Below, piece after piece: positions 1 to 12,529 of a DNA stretch of 64,000 nucleotides; positions within the stretch are counted from its first letter, which is position 1, and each line of letters opens with the position of its first letter. Under the pieces are notes generated by a model. The model did no database searches. It was not told the DNA's origin and worked only from the letters and a program-made list of their open reading frames with translations. The translations under genes and the position numbers were made by a program. The DNA comes from Diogma glabrata. Lineage: Eukaryota > Arthropoda > Insecta > Diptera > Cylindrotomidae. Location: contig OY856187.1 in NCBI GenBank assembly GCA_963693315.1, positions 386,301,263-386,365,262 of the forward strand, in the 5' to 3' direction.

Positions 1-191
1 AGCTCCGAATTCAATACACTATTTTTTCGGCAAACGTTTAAATTTGTTTAAAAATATGAAATTAATGCATCAAATTTTTATAAATATGTTTTAGGTAATT
101 AATTTTCTGAAATTAATTTTTATTGATTTTAATTCATTAAAATGAACTGAAATGCATTCTGTTTTGAACAAATTAATAATATCATGTTATT

Positions 192-300
192 TTAATTTAC
201 TGCTTCCGTAAAAATATTAAAATTACTTTACTGCCGCCGTAAATATATGAAAATTACTTTACAGCCGCCGTAAAAATATGAAAATTACTTTACAGTCGCC
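192..300. repeat. 31-bp tandem repeat, about 3.5 copies
   Basis: The phrase attacttta recurs at 222, 253 and 284, each followed by a GCCGCC-type stretch and TAAAAATATGAAA, giving a 31-bp period. A diverged first copy begins near 192. GC-rich GCCGCCG islands stand out against AT-rich flanks. No coding sense was found. Confidence 0.8.
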
Positions 301-2040
301 GGCAGAAAAAATAAAAATGGCATTAATTTTGCAGCCGCCGCCTAAAAAGTAAGAATTTATCTACTCTCCAGCGGCAGCAAAGTTAAACTTAACAGCCGTT
401 TGCCTAAAAATGTATTTTCAATCAAATCAACCAATTCAAAATAAGTTCTGAAAACCGTTTTGATGTAATACATAATATCACAATGATGGTAAAACCATCA
501 ACATACAGAGTTAAAACTATACGTTACAATATATAATTTGTTTATAGCATAAACTTGCCATCCACTTCCCAGGAAATTATTCTAGTGACTTACAAAAAAT
601 AAAAATAAAGAATTTGTGAGAAATCGATTGTTACGAAGCTGTTTATTACGAAAAAATTAATTTCTCTAAACAACTGTCTTATACATGAATCAGTCTTTTA
701 AATACAACTTATCGTTTTTTTTATTCATATCGTTTTTGAACCCTGTTTGTAATGATATTTCTATATTTGATTGTTGTCTCATTTCGATATGTTGTTAATT
801 CATGATTTATTTATATATGTGTTATACTCAAACGATAAACGTAAAAAAAACTATTTTTAATATTTTATTTTTTCACACTTTTAGTTAGATTAAATTATTA
901 AATTACATCAAAGATTAATGGAAGAAAGAAAAGATTATATTTGTTTATAGCGTTAATAGTCAAATTTGTTATCAAACTTATAGTGATAACGAATCAAATA
1001 TTTAGTACCATTTATTTAGTTCGAATTAATTAGTATATAGTAGAAAAATGATAAATTAAATTAACGTCTTTCACTTAGTTGTTTAGTGAATCTTTTACTT
1101 GTAACAGGGCAGTTCTGCGTATATATTCAAAATCCGAGAAATAGAAAATATTTATGTGCGGTGTTCTTATTAGAAAAAATGAGTTTAATTTTTGAAAGTG
1201 TTTTCCTACTTATTTTATTGGTAATTTAAAAGTTCCGCCATATTTACCATAAGTAATTTGTTGTTCGAAAATTTTTATATGTTGCTTAAATTTAAATTTA
1301 GATCTGTTAGTATAACTAAGCTATTCAGTGGGTTACTTGAAACCGCAATTGATATACTTTATAAATTGAATTTCTTAATGTTATGAGTTAATAAAAACAT
1401 TAAAAAGATGGGCCTTCACCCTACGTTTCTTCGTTGATTGACCGAAAAATTAGAAAAAATTCGTAGGGATAGGAAATTTGATAAACCCTTAACGAAATAT
1501 ATAGCGAAGTCTCAAATGATTTTATTTATGTGTGTTTAGGGGACGGGAGTGGGGAAGGGTGAAAAAAGGGTTGTTGACCCACATGAGTGTGATGTCATTT
1601 GAAAGAGCACAAAAATTAAGAAACATTACAATTTTTTTAGCATTTTGCGATGCACAGTTTTTGAATTATTGTCAAAAAAGTCCTATTTTAGTGCTTACAC
1701 CGCCCACCCCCTAAATTTCATCGTCGATTAACAGAATTGAGTCGTTCCTTAGCTACCATAACCAGCTGTAGATAAAATTTAATATAAAGTAATATTTTTT
1801 ATATCATTTCGATCAAGTTGTGTGAGATTGACATTTACGATGAACCATTTATTTTTTATGTCTCTATGGTCTGGCAATATAAACACTTTACAACACAACT
1901 TGATATTGTGTTCTTTACATTCACAGAACCCTTGGCGAGCAAATTTTATTCGCCCTTGTCTGACTTTTTTTATTGATTTGTAAATGTTTTGTTTATTTTG
2001 GAGTGTGAAGTGTTGTAAAAAATTTAAGTCTGGACAACGA
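301..2040. other. AT-rich non-coding sequence, no gene seen
   Basis: No convincing gene on either strand. The open frame at 1532-1714 starts at a non-ATG codon, has no recognisable domain and lies in low-complexity sequence. The stretch around 1400-1740, with GGGGAAGGGTGAAAAAAGG-type text, could be an old repeat, but no partner copy was found in this window. Confidence 0.5.
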
Positions 2041-3091
2041 GGTCCATATCGTCAACAATTTATCGGAACAATTCATTGGTCCAGCAATTTTTTCAGCAGA
2101 ACAACTTTTGGTTTTTAGCATTCCCAACCATTTATTATAACAATTTATTAGTCCATATTGACAGCAATTTATTGGAAAATTTATTGATTCATACTGTCAG
2201 CAACTTATAGGATAATTTATCGGTCAACATTGTCAACAATTTATTCGAAAACTTATTGGTCAACATTGTCAACAATTTATTGGTCAACATTTTCAACAAT
2301 TTGTTATAACGATTAAAAATATTGATAACGATAATAAATTGTTGACAATGTTGTAAACAATTTATTGGTCCATATTAACAGCAATTTAATGAAAAATTTA
2401 TTGATCCATATTGTTGGTAATTTATATAAAAATTTATTGGCCCATGTTGTCAGCAATTTGTTCCAACAATTTATTGGTCTACATTGTCAACAATTTATTG
2501 TAACAATTTATTGGTTAACTGTGTCAACAATTTATTGTAACAATTTATTGGTTAACTGTGTCAACAATTTAATGGTCAACCTTGACAACAATTTACTATA
2601 ACAATTTGTTGGTCAATATCGTCAACAATTTATTAAAATAATTTATTGGTCAACATTGTAAACAATTTAGTAGAAAACTTAGTGGTCAACATTATAAAAA
2701 ATTTATTATATCAAGTTATTGGCCAACATTATCAACAATTTATTAGAAAAATTTATTGGTCAACATTTTCAACAATTTATTGGTCAACTTTGTCAACAAT
2801 TTATTATAACAATAATAGCCGTTGAACTGTAAGTTTTCCAACAAATTGATGACAATATTGAACATTAAATTATTATAATAAATTGTTGACGATTTTGACC
2901 AACAACATGGTCAACAATTTATTATAATAATTTATTGGTCAACATTGTCAGCAATTTATTGGAAAAGTCGTTGGTCAACATTGTCAACAATTTATTGTTC
3001 CACATCATCAACAATTTTTTATAACAATTTGTTGGTTAACATCGTCAACAATTTATTAGAACAATTTGTTAGTCAACATTGACAGCCATTT
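2041..3091. repeat. Minisatellite of caacaatttattggtcaaca-type units
   Basis: About 1 kb is built from imperfect copies of caacaatttattggtcaaca joined by short linkers such as ttgt or ttataacaa. Unit lengths vary around 24-40 bp because the half-motifs caacaattta and ttattggtc are shuffled. Both orientations of the core occur locally (for example aataaattgttgac near 2334 and 2880), so short hairpins are possible. The frame at 2365-2601 is only the translated repeat. Confidence 0.9.
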
Positions 3092-3372
3092 GGGTAACGA
3101 ATGTAATTTGCTTTCATCAATGGTCCGTTAAAATAAAAAAATTTTGTTTTTCATAATAAACTAATGCTTAATGGATGGTGTTTATTGATATTATGCGCAA
3201 TTTTTGCAAGAAATAATGCGAATGATAAGGAAGTATGTCCTAGGAATTACCCCAAAAATTTAAAACAGTCACACAAATTCAGCAACCCTTTTTCATAGAG
3301 GATAAGAAAACTAGGTCAAAATTATGTATTTCGATATGAAACATATCACACAGTTGCCGAGCATGGTCTTTT
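3092..3372. other. Non-coding flank of the minisatellite
   Basis: AT-rich sequence between the minisatellite and a dispersed repeat. No ORF, RNA gene or mobile-element end was recognised. Confidence 0.4.
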
Positions 3373-3504
3373 TAGGTAGATTTCATATAAAAATCTACCT
3401 ATTGCAATGGGCTTCATCTCGGAATTTCGGAAAAATTTTTGTGTCAAACGACTATATATGATAAGCGGAGACGGAAAAACAAAAAAAAAAATTTATATAT
3501 ATAT
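3373..3504 (+). repeat. Dispersed repeat with terminal hairpin, copy 1
   Basis: Nearly the same sequence occurs in reverse orientation at 35401-35528. It begins with an 11-bp perfect stem (TAGGTAGATTT pairing with AAATCTACCTA, 3373-3401), runs through a region containing gggcttcatctcggaatttc and tatatatgataagcgga, and ends in an A-rich/TATATA tract. It is non-coding and its family is not recognised. The hairpin could be the end of a non-autonomous element. Confidence 0.75.
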
Positions 3505-4210
3505 GAGCAATTTCACGAAGATTCAACAACGTTTTGACTTGACCCCTTTTAATTTTGATTATTTTTTGTTTATAGATAGTCTTTGATAAATAAAAAATAC
3601 AAGTTCTCTTAGAATTTTTTTTTTCGACCAGGGGTCTTCACAGGGTGCCCCTCAATTTTTGTTATTTTGTGATGTGAGTGCATTTTGACGAGCGATTGTA
3701 GAAAAACTACTCAATCGATTTTCATAAATGATATGTCGTTGAATAGGTATTAGAACAAAGTTTTTACTGTTAATTTTTTGAAATAATTTTTAACGGTGTA
3801 ACATAAGAAAAAAGCGGTGTAATTGAAAAAAAGATGGCATAGCCTTTTTTTTTTTTAACTAAATTGAAGTTTATTTTATATCTAACAACTTGTGAAAGTT
3901 TAGGACTAGCATCACTTTTTGTTTTAGAGATAAAATTCGTTGTGCATATGACTGTCGGGAATCAGTTTTTTTTTGTTCTGAAGGAAAATTATAAAAATGG
4001 TGATTTTTAGATTCAGATTTTTTTTTTATGTTAAATATCAAATATTTTATTATTAAATGAACTTTTTAAAAAGCAATTTCAGTCAAGTTCAGCAAAATTT
4101 TGCGACATTTTGACTCGACCCTTTTTAATTTGGTTTATTTTTAGTTTATAGATAGCCTATGATAAATGAAAAATACGGCTTCAAGTAGAATTTTTTTAAA
4201 TATAGACCAA
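3505..4210. repeat. Two diverged direct copies, about 570 bp apart
   Basis: The segment near 3507-3633 (agcaatttca, then ttttgacttgacccc, then tttatagatagtctttgata) recurs near 4072-4208 with substitutions (ttttgactcgacc, tttatagatagcctatgata). This suggests an old tandem duplication inside the composite repeat. No protein is encoded. Confidence 0.65.
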
Positions 4211-4235
4211 AATAAACCAAATTAAAAAGGGTCAT

Positions 4236-4470
4236 TGCTCATACACGATATGAGATATAACGAAAACGACCGGCACTCTCCCGGTCGCATTTGTTGAGGT
4301 AGATCAAAAAAATTTTCTGTACATGTGTGTTCTATTAATATATCGGACGAGTTCGTGAATCAGCAAAATCCGACACGTGGTTTAGGAGCTAGAGCCTTTT
4401 TTCTAAAAAAAATTGATTTTTTAAGACCGTTATAACGGCCGTTTGGATACTAATATTTTAAAAAAATTAA
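4236..4470 (-). repeat. Partial copy of the ~325-bp satellite, reverse orientation
   Basis: On the minus strand this matches the satellite at 23860-24176 and 28809-29500. Shared landmarks are AACGGCCGTTATAACGG, a segment reading ttcacgaacttgt, and the gaccgtgagagtgccggtcg-like motif (here gaccggcactctcccggtcg on plus). It is less than one full unit. Confidence 0.8.
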
Positions 4471-4484
4471 CAAATTTAAAATTT

Positions 4485-6330
4485 TTCTCAAAAACGTGAT
4501 AGGATCGATTCCATTTTGTGTAAGAATAGTGTGGACATATGTAGCGTTCAGGAAATCAATATGTGCTCCGGTGTTTGCTTAACAGAGAATTATACCTGGT
4601 ATCTTTCTAATGGTAGTAATACCAATAGACGAGGTGTAGGCATTTTAATTCGTCGGAATTCTTCCTTGCAAGCCAAACGAGTTAAACATTATTATGGTTC
4701 TGTAATCACTATGTTAGCGACCTTGGGAAATTTAGGAGATGTTCTCTTTGTATCCGTTTATGTTCCCCCCCAAACTTCATCGTCTAAACGACATCTTTCC
4801 TACAAAATATTTCAAACTTTGTATACAATAATTGACAATATACAAATAATTGATAATTATACAAATAATTATACAAATAATTGATTTTAATGCCCATCTT
4901 GGTTATAACGATATGTTAGATTGTAATACAGTCGGCCCAAATTTATATCATCGTGATTCCAATGAAAATGGGTTTGCCTTAGGGCTTCCTGCAAGTTCAG
5001 CCCAACTTTATGTTCAAAGCACAAGTGGCCGAAGGCAAAAACGTTATTACACCTGGACTGATGGATATTCGCTCTCAAGTTGATCATATTTTGACTCGCC
5101 AAAGAAGGCATTTAATTTACGTTAAGTCATTTAACTTAAAACCGTTTTTTCATGAAATAAGCGATCATTGTCTTATTTCAATTATTTGCTCTCCACGGAG
5201 AATAACTGTCGCAACTTCATTATGTCATTCTTCATTTACCTCCAGGACCACAATAAGTCCATCCACCTATTCCTTTAAGAATATAAATCTCCTGCTTCTG
5301 CAGGATGACAGTGTTAAAGTAGAGTATCAAAAGGTACTAGCGTCAGTTTATGAAGACATTGTCCAGAGAGAGGGAGGTCAAGATCATTGGAAATTAATAG
5401 TTGATTGTATTAAGATCGCAGCTCAACAAGTCTTATCTAAGAGATCTCCTTTAACCCGTAACCAGCGGCTTGCCTTAGCTAAATTCAAAAGCGCCCGACA
5501 TTATAAGAATAAACATCCTCAGGACCCAATTGCTTTAGCTCGATTCAAGAACGCAAGGCAGTCCTTGCGGGTGGTGTATAGTGAACATCGGAGATCCGAA
5601 TGTGAGGAATTTTTTAATAATTTATCCAATTATAAGCCCTCTGATCGGATTCGCAAAACTTTTAACTTTTTTAAACATCATAAAAGGGAGACCCATTCAG
5701 CTTCCGCCCGTTATATTCCCATTTCCTCGTGGTTTCAAGAATTACGTAGATCCGAAGGTGATTGGCCAGCTCTCGTTATTGAAAATGATTACTGTCCGTT
5801 AGGTCCACCTCCTAGAAATGCGGAGATTAAGGAGATCGTTAAGTTCATTCGGTCAGGCACTGCTCCAGGAAGCGATGGGATTCCTATTGAGTTATTTAAA
5901 TGTGCTTCCGATAACGTGATTCAAGGTATCCAAGAGGTGTTTGAGAATATTTGGGTATGTAATAATCCTCCCTCTGATTGGCTCGAGACTATACAGGTTC
6001 CTATACCCAAGATAAAGAACCCAAGAAGTGTTAACGATTACCGTAGAATTACGTTGTGTAACACTGGGTACAAAATTTATTCGAAGATATTGTTGGATCG
6101 ATTAGATGATCATTTAAATTTACCCCCTTCATATCAGGCAGCTTTTCTGGCCAACCGATCCACTGAAGATCATATGTTTACCATACGTCGCATTCTTGAA
6201 GAAGAATGGCGAGCTGGTAATCAAGTTTATGTTTTTTCTATAGATTTATCCAAAGCATTTGACACTGTCGACTTAAATGTAGTTTCTGAATGTCTGCAAT
6301 ATCATGCGCCGCATTATTTGGTTAACCGCT
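4485..6330 (+). pseudogene. RTE-like LINE, 5' part: endonuclease and N-terminal RT (broken)
   Basis: Remains of a non-LTR retrotransposon protein. The first part (4516-4884) matches an APE-type endonuclease (SVQEINM near the start, then VSVYVPP). DFNAHLG follows in another frame at 4885-4910, and SQVDHILTR plus EISDHCLISI follow in a third frame (from 5010). The RT then reads with GSDGIPIELFK, YRRITLCN and FSIDLSKAFDTV. Breaks are a local expansion of acaaataatt units at 4845-4885, a frameshift near 5010-5080, and interruption at 6330 by inserted DNA. The 5' end abuts satellite sequence, so the copy is probably 5'-truncated. The absence of RNase H and a GRP..TW C-terminus in the downstream part suggest an RTE- or Proto2-like clade, which is an inference. 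Confidence 0.8.
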
Positions 6331-7946
6331 GTGCCGGATGGAAAATTTTCAATATCAATCTTCCTTCCATTCGTCACATTTTCCCCATTCCCCATAATCG
6401 GATAACTTTTCAAAATCATAAAAACCTTTTTCCAAATTTATCTAAAATTGAAAATGAAAATTGGTTGACATTCTACAATCTATAAAATTTGATGGAAATA
6501 ATATTTGCATTGTATTACATTGCAAATTCATTACACAAAACTAAGGTAAATGAACTAATTGACGACAAATGAATTATGTTAAACTAATTAATGTGTCGAT
6601 ATTAAGTTTCATTAACCTTGGTGTGTAAGTAAATTGAATTTTATTTGATTGTAATTTGAAAACCAATCAAATTACAAATTTTATTATATTTTTTTAATTA
6701 ATTGGCAAAAATTTTCCAACAATATTTTTTACTAATTGAATGAAAATTTTATTGGTTTAATCGAGCAGTCGAGTTCTGAATTCTGAAATGGACACATGTT
6801 CCGTTTGAATTCGAGATATTTGTTTGTTTTGTTTGGTGTTGGCACAAAAATAGTTTAAGTTTAAAGGATTCTGAAATAGGGACATCCCCATTTGAATCCA
6901 GTGAGTTTGTTTTGTTTCGGTGGTATTTTAGTGTCTAATAAGAAAATAAACTCTAACAGTTTAAATTGGTTTTTACTATTCAATTCAAAAACGTTTGTAA
7001 AATTCATTAACCTAGAGACAAGTTACAAGAGTTAATCAGAAACAATATTGCCTGGTGTTTATAAATAACTTAAAGATTAGTGCTACTTTACAAGTAAAGT
7101 ATAAAAGTAAATTATTTGAATCAGTAGTTAAAACAAAAACTATTATAAACTAAATATGATTTATGTGAGAACTTGTTGTGCTAATAATAATATAAAAATC
7201 AAACTAGGTTTAAGTTGAAAATATCCAATAAATAAACTAATAAATGATTTATTAACAAAAGATTAATAAATACAAACGTTTGTGTCAAACTAAATCTTTA
7301 GTCCAAATAAAGTTTATACAGAAAACGAAGTTGAACTGGTGTTTTAAATTGTTTATATGAGACGTTTCATCAGGCGGATAGCAACTCATCAGGATGCAGT
7401 AAGGTATGAGTTTTATTATTTAGTTTTGTAGCTAGTTTTTTCTTATAAATTATAAGGTAAATTAATGTTTAAAATATACCGTTGTTTTCTGCTGTTGTAA
7501 ATGTATAACTTAAGTATGTGCTAGTTTTAAAATCCTATGGTGTGAGGTGAGGTTCGTCAAACCTCTGGGTTCCCTCCCCATTGCCCCCTACGTGTGCCTG
7601 TCCATTTAAAATGAATTGCCTTCCCATTTTTGTTTTCTTAACCATCGTGGTTTAGTTGTATTATTTTATTTATGGCAGTCCCTTACATCGAGATGCGTGT
7701 AGCCAAACCCCACCCCAGTCTGAGCAAAAGTCGTGGAATGACTGCCTGTGGCTACACAAAAAAAACGCATCCCGATATTTGTTATATTTCCGGCGGGTTA
7801 TTTTCAGATATTCGGTTGGGTGAAAAACATAGTTGTAGACGTTTCAATGTCCCAATTAATTTCAATTTCATGGACAATCTCTTGTCTTCCGATGTTCGGA
7901 GAATATGTCAATCACCCAGCATCTTTAATCCCAGCCTGCCGGTTAT
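6331..7946. mobile_element. Unclassified 1.6-kb insertion inside the LINE RT domain
   Basis: The LINE reading frame stops making sense after VNR at 6330 and resumes with IIKTCF at 7952. The two edges carry ggttaaccgc (6321-6330) and ggttataccgc (7941-7951), which looks like a target-site duplication (accgc exact; 10 of 11 if longer). The inserted DNA starts TGTGCCGG and ends CAGCCTGCC. No terminal repeats, poly-A tail or convincing ORF was found. The open frame at 7672-7959 is partly real-looking sequence of unknown origin. Confidence 0.55.
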
Positions 7947-7951
7947 ACCGC

Positions 7952-8949
7952 ATAATTAAGACTTGTTTTTGGGAGCTTGCTACCGTTAAGTGGTACAATG
8001 TTTGTACCAATAGGATTAGAAAAAACAAGGGGGTTAAACAAGGCTGTCCTTTTTCTCCACGTATTTTCAACTTTATACTTAATGAGGTTTTAGTTACCTT
8101 AACTGATTTGTTTCCTGAGTTAAAGTTAGAGCAGCGTGAAAAGTTACAATTGCCCCTCATTCTCGCATATGCTGATTACATCATTTTAGTCACCCGAAAT
8201 CCTGTTTCTCTACAATCGGTATTGAAGGAATTAGTTGATTTGTTAAAGGAAGTTGGTTTAGGAATAAATCTCCAGAAATGTCGGCCGGCATAACTTTTAA
8301 GCGTGTTGAGATAATGCGATATTTAGGTACGTATTTATCTTCAACTTTAAATCGACCTAATACCATCCGAACCTGTTGTCACCAGTCATTAGGTATTTCA
8401 AGGCAATTACAGAGCTATGTTTGACGAAACAGAATTCCGTTTGCCATCGTTATTCAGATGTACAACACTGTGGTATTTCCTTTAATAACGTATGGGTTAA
8501 AGACTTCAGCTCTTACCTATGCTAATCGTCGTTGCTTGAGGAAATATGAGCTATTTATCTTAAGGAAAATAACAGAGTTCAGCACCCAGAAACCTGCTGC
8601 TCGTAAAATAAAGGAAATATTAAATGGGAAAACTATAACCAAACGAATTAAGGTGTTGCGAATAAATTTTTGGGGACATATACGTCGAAGAAATTCATCT
8701 CATATTCTAAATGCCGCACTGGACTATTGTGCCGGTTCGAAAAAAATTGGACGACCATGTTATACTTGGAATGAATCACTCCGTCAAGATTTAGGATATT
8801 ATCACCCGTCAATTTCCGAATGGGAAGCGCTATTGCCTGATCGCCTTGAATTACGACGTGCTGCCAATGAGATTTATTTAACCGACGAGTCCGATTCCAG
8901 CGAATACTTAGATGAGGATAATGCTGAAGGTGTGAATATACAGCAATAG
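7952..8949 (+). pseudogene. RTE-like LINE, 3' part: C-terminal RT and tail domain (broken)
   Basis: Continuation of the LINE beyond the insertion. GVKQGCPFSP and a catalytic block reading AYADYIIL are visible; the usual YADD is YADY here, so the second catalytic Asp is lost. The frame shifts near 8293 and again before 8458. The last segment (8458-8949) carries FWGHIRRRNSSHI and GRPCYTWNESL, a tail pattern common in LINEs without RNase H. It ends in an acidic, serine-rich stretch and TAG at 8947. A 3' untranslated region may continue toward about 9250, but no poly-A tail or duplication was found. Confidence 0.8.
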
Positions 8950-10400
8950 AATATCCATGGCTAATGGTTGTGATAGCAATGCTATTACAGCATTTGACAT
9001 TCCACAGTTATCTTCTTTATTTTCCTCCATGCCACGTCTGTTTGTATTTTAGTTGCATTTATTAACACCACCTCACCCGTCCATTTACTTGCATTTCCTA
9101 CTTTATTTCACTCCCCCAAGGTTATTGGTTATACATTTCAATTCCATTTCAACACGAGGACTAGGCCTGATTCGCGATCGGGGAATCCTCATCTAAAAAC
9201 GCATTGAAGCCTACCTCATGGGTAATGGTGGAAACGGCTTAGTGATAAATATTATTTAAATGGTAGAACCTTTCTGCTAATAAGAATTAACTACACACAC
9301 TTTTATCCAATGCTATGTTCATTACTTCGTGTTAAGATTTACGAGTAATAAGCACGGGCAACATTGTCACCATGTAACATTTCCAGTATCTAGAAGAGAG
9401 CTAGGAACTGAGTGACTGCAAATCATTATTTAAATCGGAATTGTTGACTAATTTCACTCACATCTTTTCCATTTTACGAGACAAGTTAAGTTTGTTACCT
9501 ACTGGAAATAATGTGAAAATATCATCTACATTCAGGTGACCTTACGTTTGTTTGTTAACAAGCAAGGAATGTACACAAAACCACATAGATCCAGTTCAAG
9601 GTCCAGTCAATATTATTTTGCCGCTTTCCTTGACAGAGATATCAGGATAAAGAGACTAGCTCTGTTATCCGCGTTTTATATTAAGGCGCTGTGCCCATAC
9701 AAATACGTCTCAATCAGCTGTCTCAATTTCCACACAACACCTAACTTGCGCGATAATAGGTAGATTTTTACCACGCTTTACCACCACACATTCACTCACC
9801 ATCCTCAAGATTAATTTGTTCGTAAATTCACACTCGATTCAACGTTCATTGTTAATAGCAAAACGTGCTATTCTTTTGATTATTACATTTGAAAATAAAT
9901 AGCCAGTAATTTAATTGACTCACACTTTGTTTCACGCCCCCGTATATACTTAATATATATTAAAAGAAATCGCTAGTACCCCTTAATCGAGATTAAATCC
10001 CGTTATGAAACCTTTATATGGTGTACTGTATGGTGTACAAACAAGAAACCAATTTGACATTTATTCATTTCCCACTTCAAATAGTTTTAATATAAAATGG
10101 ATTCGTGCTATACATTCCTGTAAACAGTAATGTGACGATATACCAATGAAATATTTGTCGACGAGAAACAAAACAAAAACGACAAGCAAAATTTACCGTG
10201 AAATCACTTAGATACATTTTTCTTTTAACCAAAATATTATGAAATTTCAAAAATATTATAAATCAAATAACATAATGGAAATAAACTATCGTTATTATTA
10301 TTTCTAACTTATTTGAATTACAACTCAACACAACTTAACATATCATGGAAACGCTCGACTCCACCTTTATCGTTCAGGTCCAGATCTTGTATCAAATATG

Positions 10401-10433
<33 letters not shown>

Positions 10434-12527
10434 GCAAAGCAATTGGATCACGGAAGTGGGAAACCGGAAGTTGGGATGTAGATCTTCTTTAATAGTTAGC
10501 AAAAATTTGTGTACCGAGTTTCATCAAAACAATTATTCAGGACATGAAGTTATTGAAATTTTGAACAAGCAGGAGCTTGAAAAACCAGTCACCACTCTGC
10601 CAATATCTATCGATCATCCAAATTTATAGGCATATAAATCTTCATCTAGGGACAAACTTTTAGTTTATTTGATTCCTGAAAAAGCTGTAATTAAAAAAAC
10701 AAAAGCGAAAAACAGCAGTTGCATTTTTCTGGTTTTCGTTTCCCGCATTTGTGAACGGGAATGCAGCCAAAAATTAGTAGAAATATAGTGAAGGGACAAT
10801 CCTATTCCACTATCAGCGTAAATTCAAAATACAAGCCTAATTACATTCAAACTAGAAGAGCTATAAAAATTTAGTATGAAGAAGTGCTGCTGGAGATTGA
10901 GCAAATGATTGTTGCTTCTGGTTCTGGATTTTGCTATAAATAGTCCATCAACATAATCCAACATTAAAAGTTAGTGCCTAGCGGTAAAACAAAAATGTAC
11001 GAACATCCCAAAAGCTTATCGGCTCTCCGGATTAAACCTCTCTCATCATCTGTTAATGTGGTTAGAATTAAATCTAGAAATTGAATTGTGTCATTGAGTT
11101 ATCAAATAAAAATAGTGCCGTGCTCTGCTATTAAACTGCGATGTGGAGAAAGGTTTACGTGAAGGCAAAATAAAATTATTCCTCTTAAATTGAATTACTG
11201 AGTACGTCAACATCTCAGATTTTAATTTTAAAATACAAAATTTGATCAGTTCTGTCTTTTAGCATATCATTGACCGCTAAACTGCATTTTAATTATCATT
11301 AAAAAGTACGGCTGATATATTTGACAACTGATACAGGATGTCGGCAGATATTATTTTTATACCACCAAATATGCACTCATCATATCGAATTCCTAAAATT
11401 TAAAACAACAAGAAACGGTTAAAGATGATTTTCGAGAATGTTTTTGATACTAGGTCGATGAATTTTATGATGTATTGGTTGTTTTTTCGATAGTTGCTTC
11501 GATTCAGGTGTGAAACAATTTGTTTAACCGGAAGAGATAAGTCAGAAGGTTGGAAAGCAAAATTGTTCCGGCCCCGAAAACTTACATAGCTATTTCTACA
11601 AATTTGCTTATCATAACTTGTATATTTATTAAGGTTTCAAATAAATGGTTTTCGGTACTCTCCGAATCTTTGTTCAATATCGTCCAAAAACTAATCGATA
11701 TTCTTTACTGCAAAGTATAATGAAATTCAGACATTCGTCAGTCATTCTCCTCATCCGAACAGTAGGTCTAGACAAAGATCGTTTACTCGAACCAATTGGA
11801 ATTTGTTTTAGTTATAAACCAACTTTACCCTGCTGAACACCGTCTTACCGATGGTAATCGTATTGCTATGCTTCAATTCTAATCTAATACACACTCTGAA
11901 TTGATCGATAGTTTCTTCGTTATGCATGTAGGAATGAGGAAACACACGTCAGAATAAAGTTCCTGTATTCTGTAACATTACATTGAATTGAATTTATAAC
12001 ATTTAATTTTCCGTCTGTTGAAGGTTGTTTTTCCCGACCCATTTTGTTTTCTCCCTTCTTAGCATAAACCTTAAAATTGCCTTAGTGATGTGACATAAAA
12101 CAGTTATATTAGTTGACATATGTTAAGATTTTTGGTGAAAGTAGAGATTTTGCTAAAAAATAAAATTATTTTGCCGTAATTTAGATAAATTTACCGAAAA
12201 TTTTGAACGATTTTCGTATCACGATTTTATCGATTCTCAACAATCGGCAATAGTACAACACAATTTTCTTTAAATATAACATCCCTTACCGGTTTAAGAC
12301 ACCTCTACAGTTGATTGCAGAAGAAAACGAGTTAATAGAAATTTTGTTATATATCTAGAATATTCAAGATCGAGGTAACACAAATTTTAAATAGGAGTTT
12401 GTTTCATGCGAATGCTGGCCAAGCTGAAATTATCCGTACAGCGCAAAAAGATGTATCAATATCACAACAATTATCAAATAACTTTTCAGATTTATTACGT
12501 ATAACTGGCAATAGAAATTGGATACGT
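8950..12527. other. Gene-free stretch; 25-A tract at 10409-10433
   Basis: No gene, RNA or element end supported. The first ~300 bases may be LINE 3' UTR. The uninterrupted A tract at 10409-10433 could be the tail of an old retroposed sequence lying to its left, but no duplication flanking it was recognised. The open frames at 9536-9763 and 11645-11836 lack domains. Confidence 0.45.
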
Positions 12528-12529
12528 TA

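Noticed and set aside
1532..1714. 60-codon ORF
   Set aside because: Non-ATG start, no domain, low-complexity surroundings.
2041..3091. Possible CRISPR-like array
   Set aside because: Repeats are imperfect and contiguous, with no unique spacers of constant length, and the genome is eukaryotic.
4887..5111. Minus-strand ORF
   Set aside because: Antisense of the LINE endonuclease.
6331..7946. Spliceosomal intron in the LINE
   Set aside because: Edges are not GT-AG (TGTGCC / CTGCC) and are flanked by near-identical duplicates, which favours insertion.
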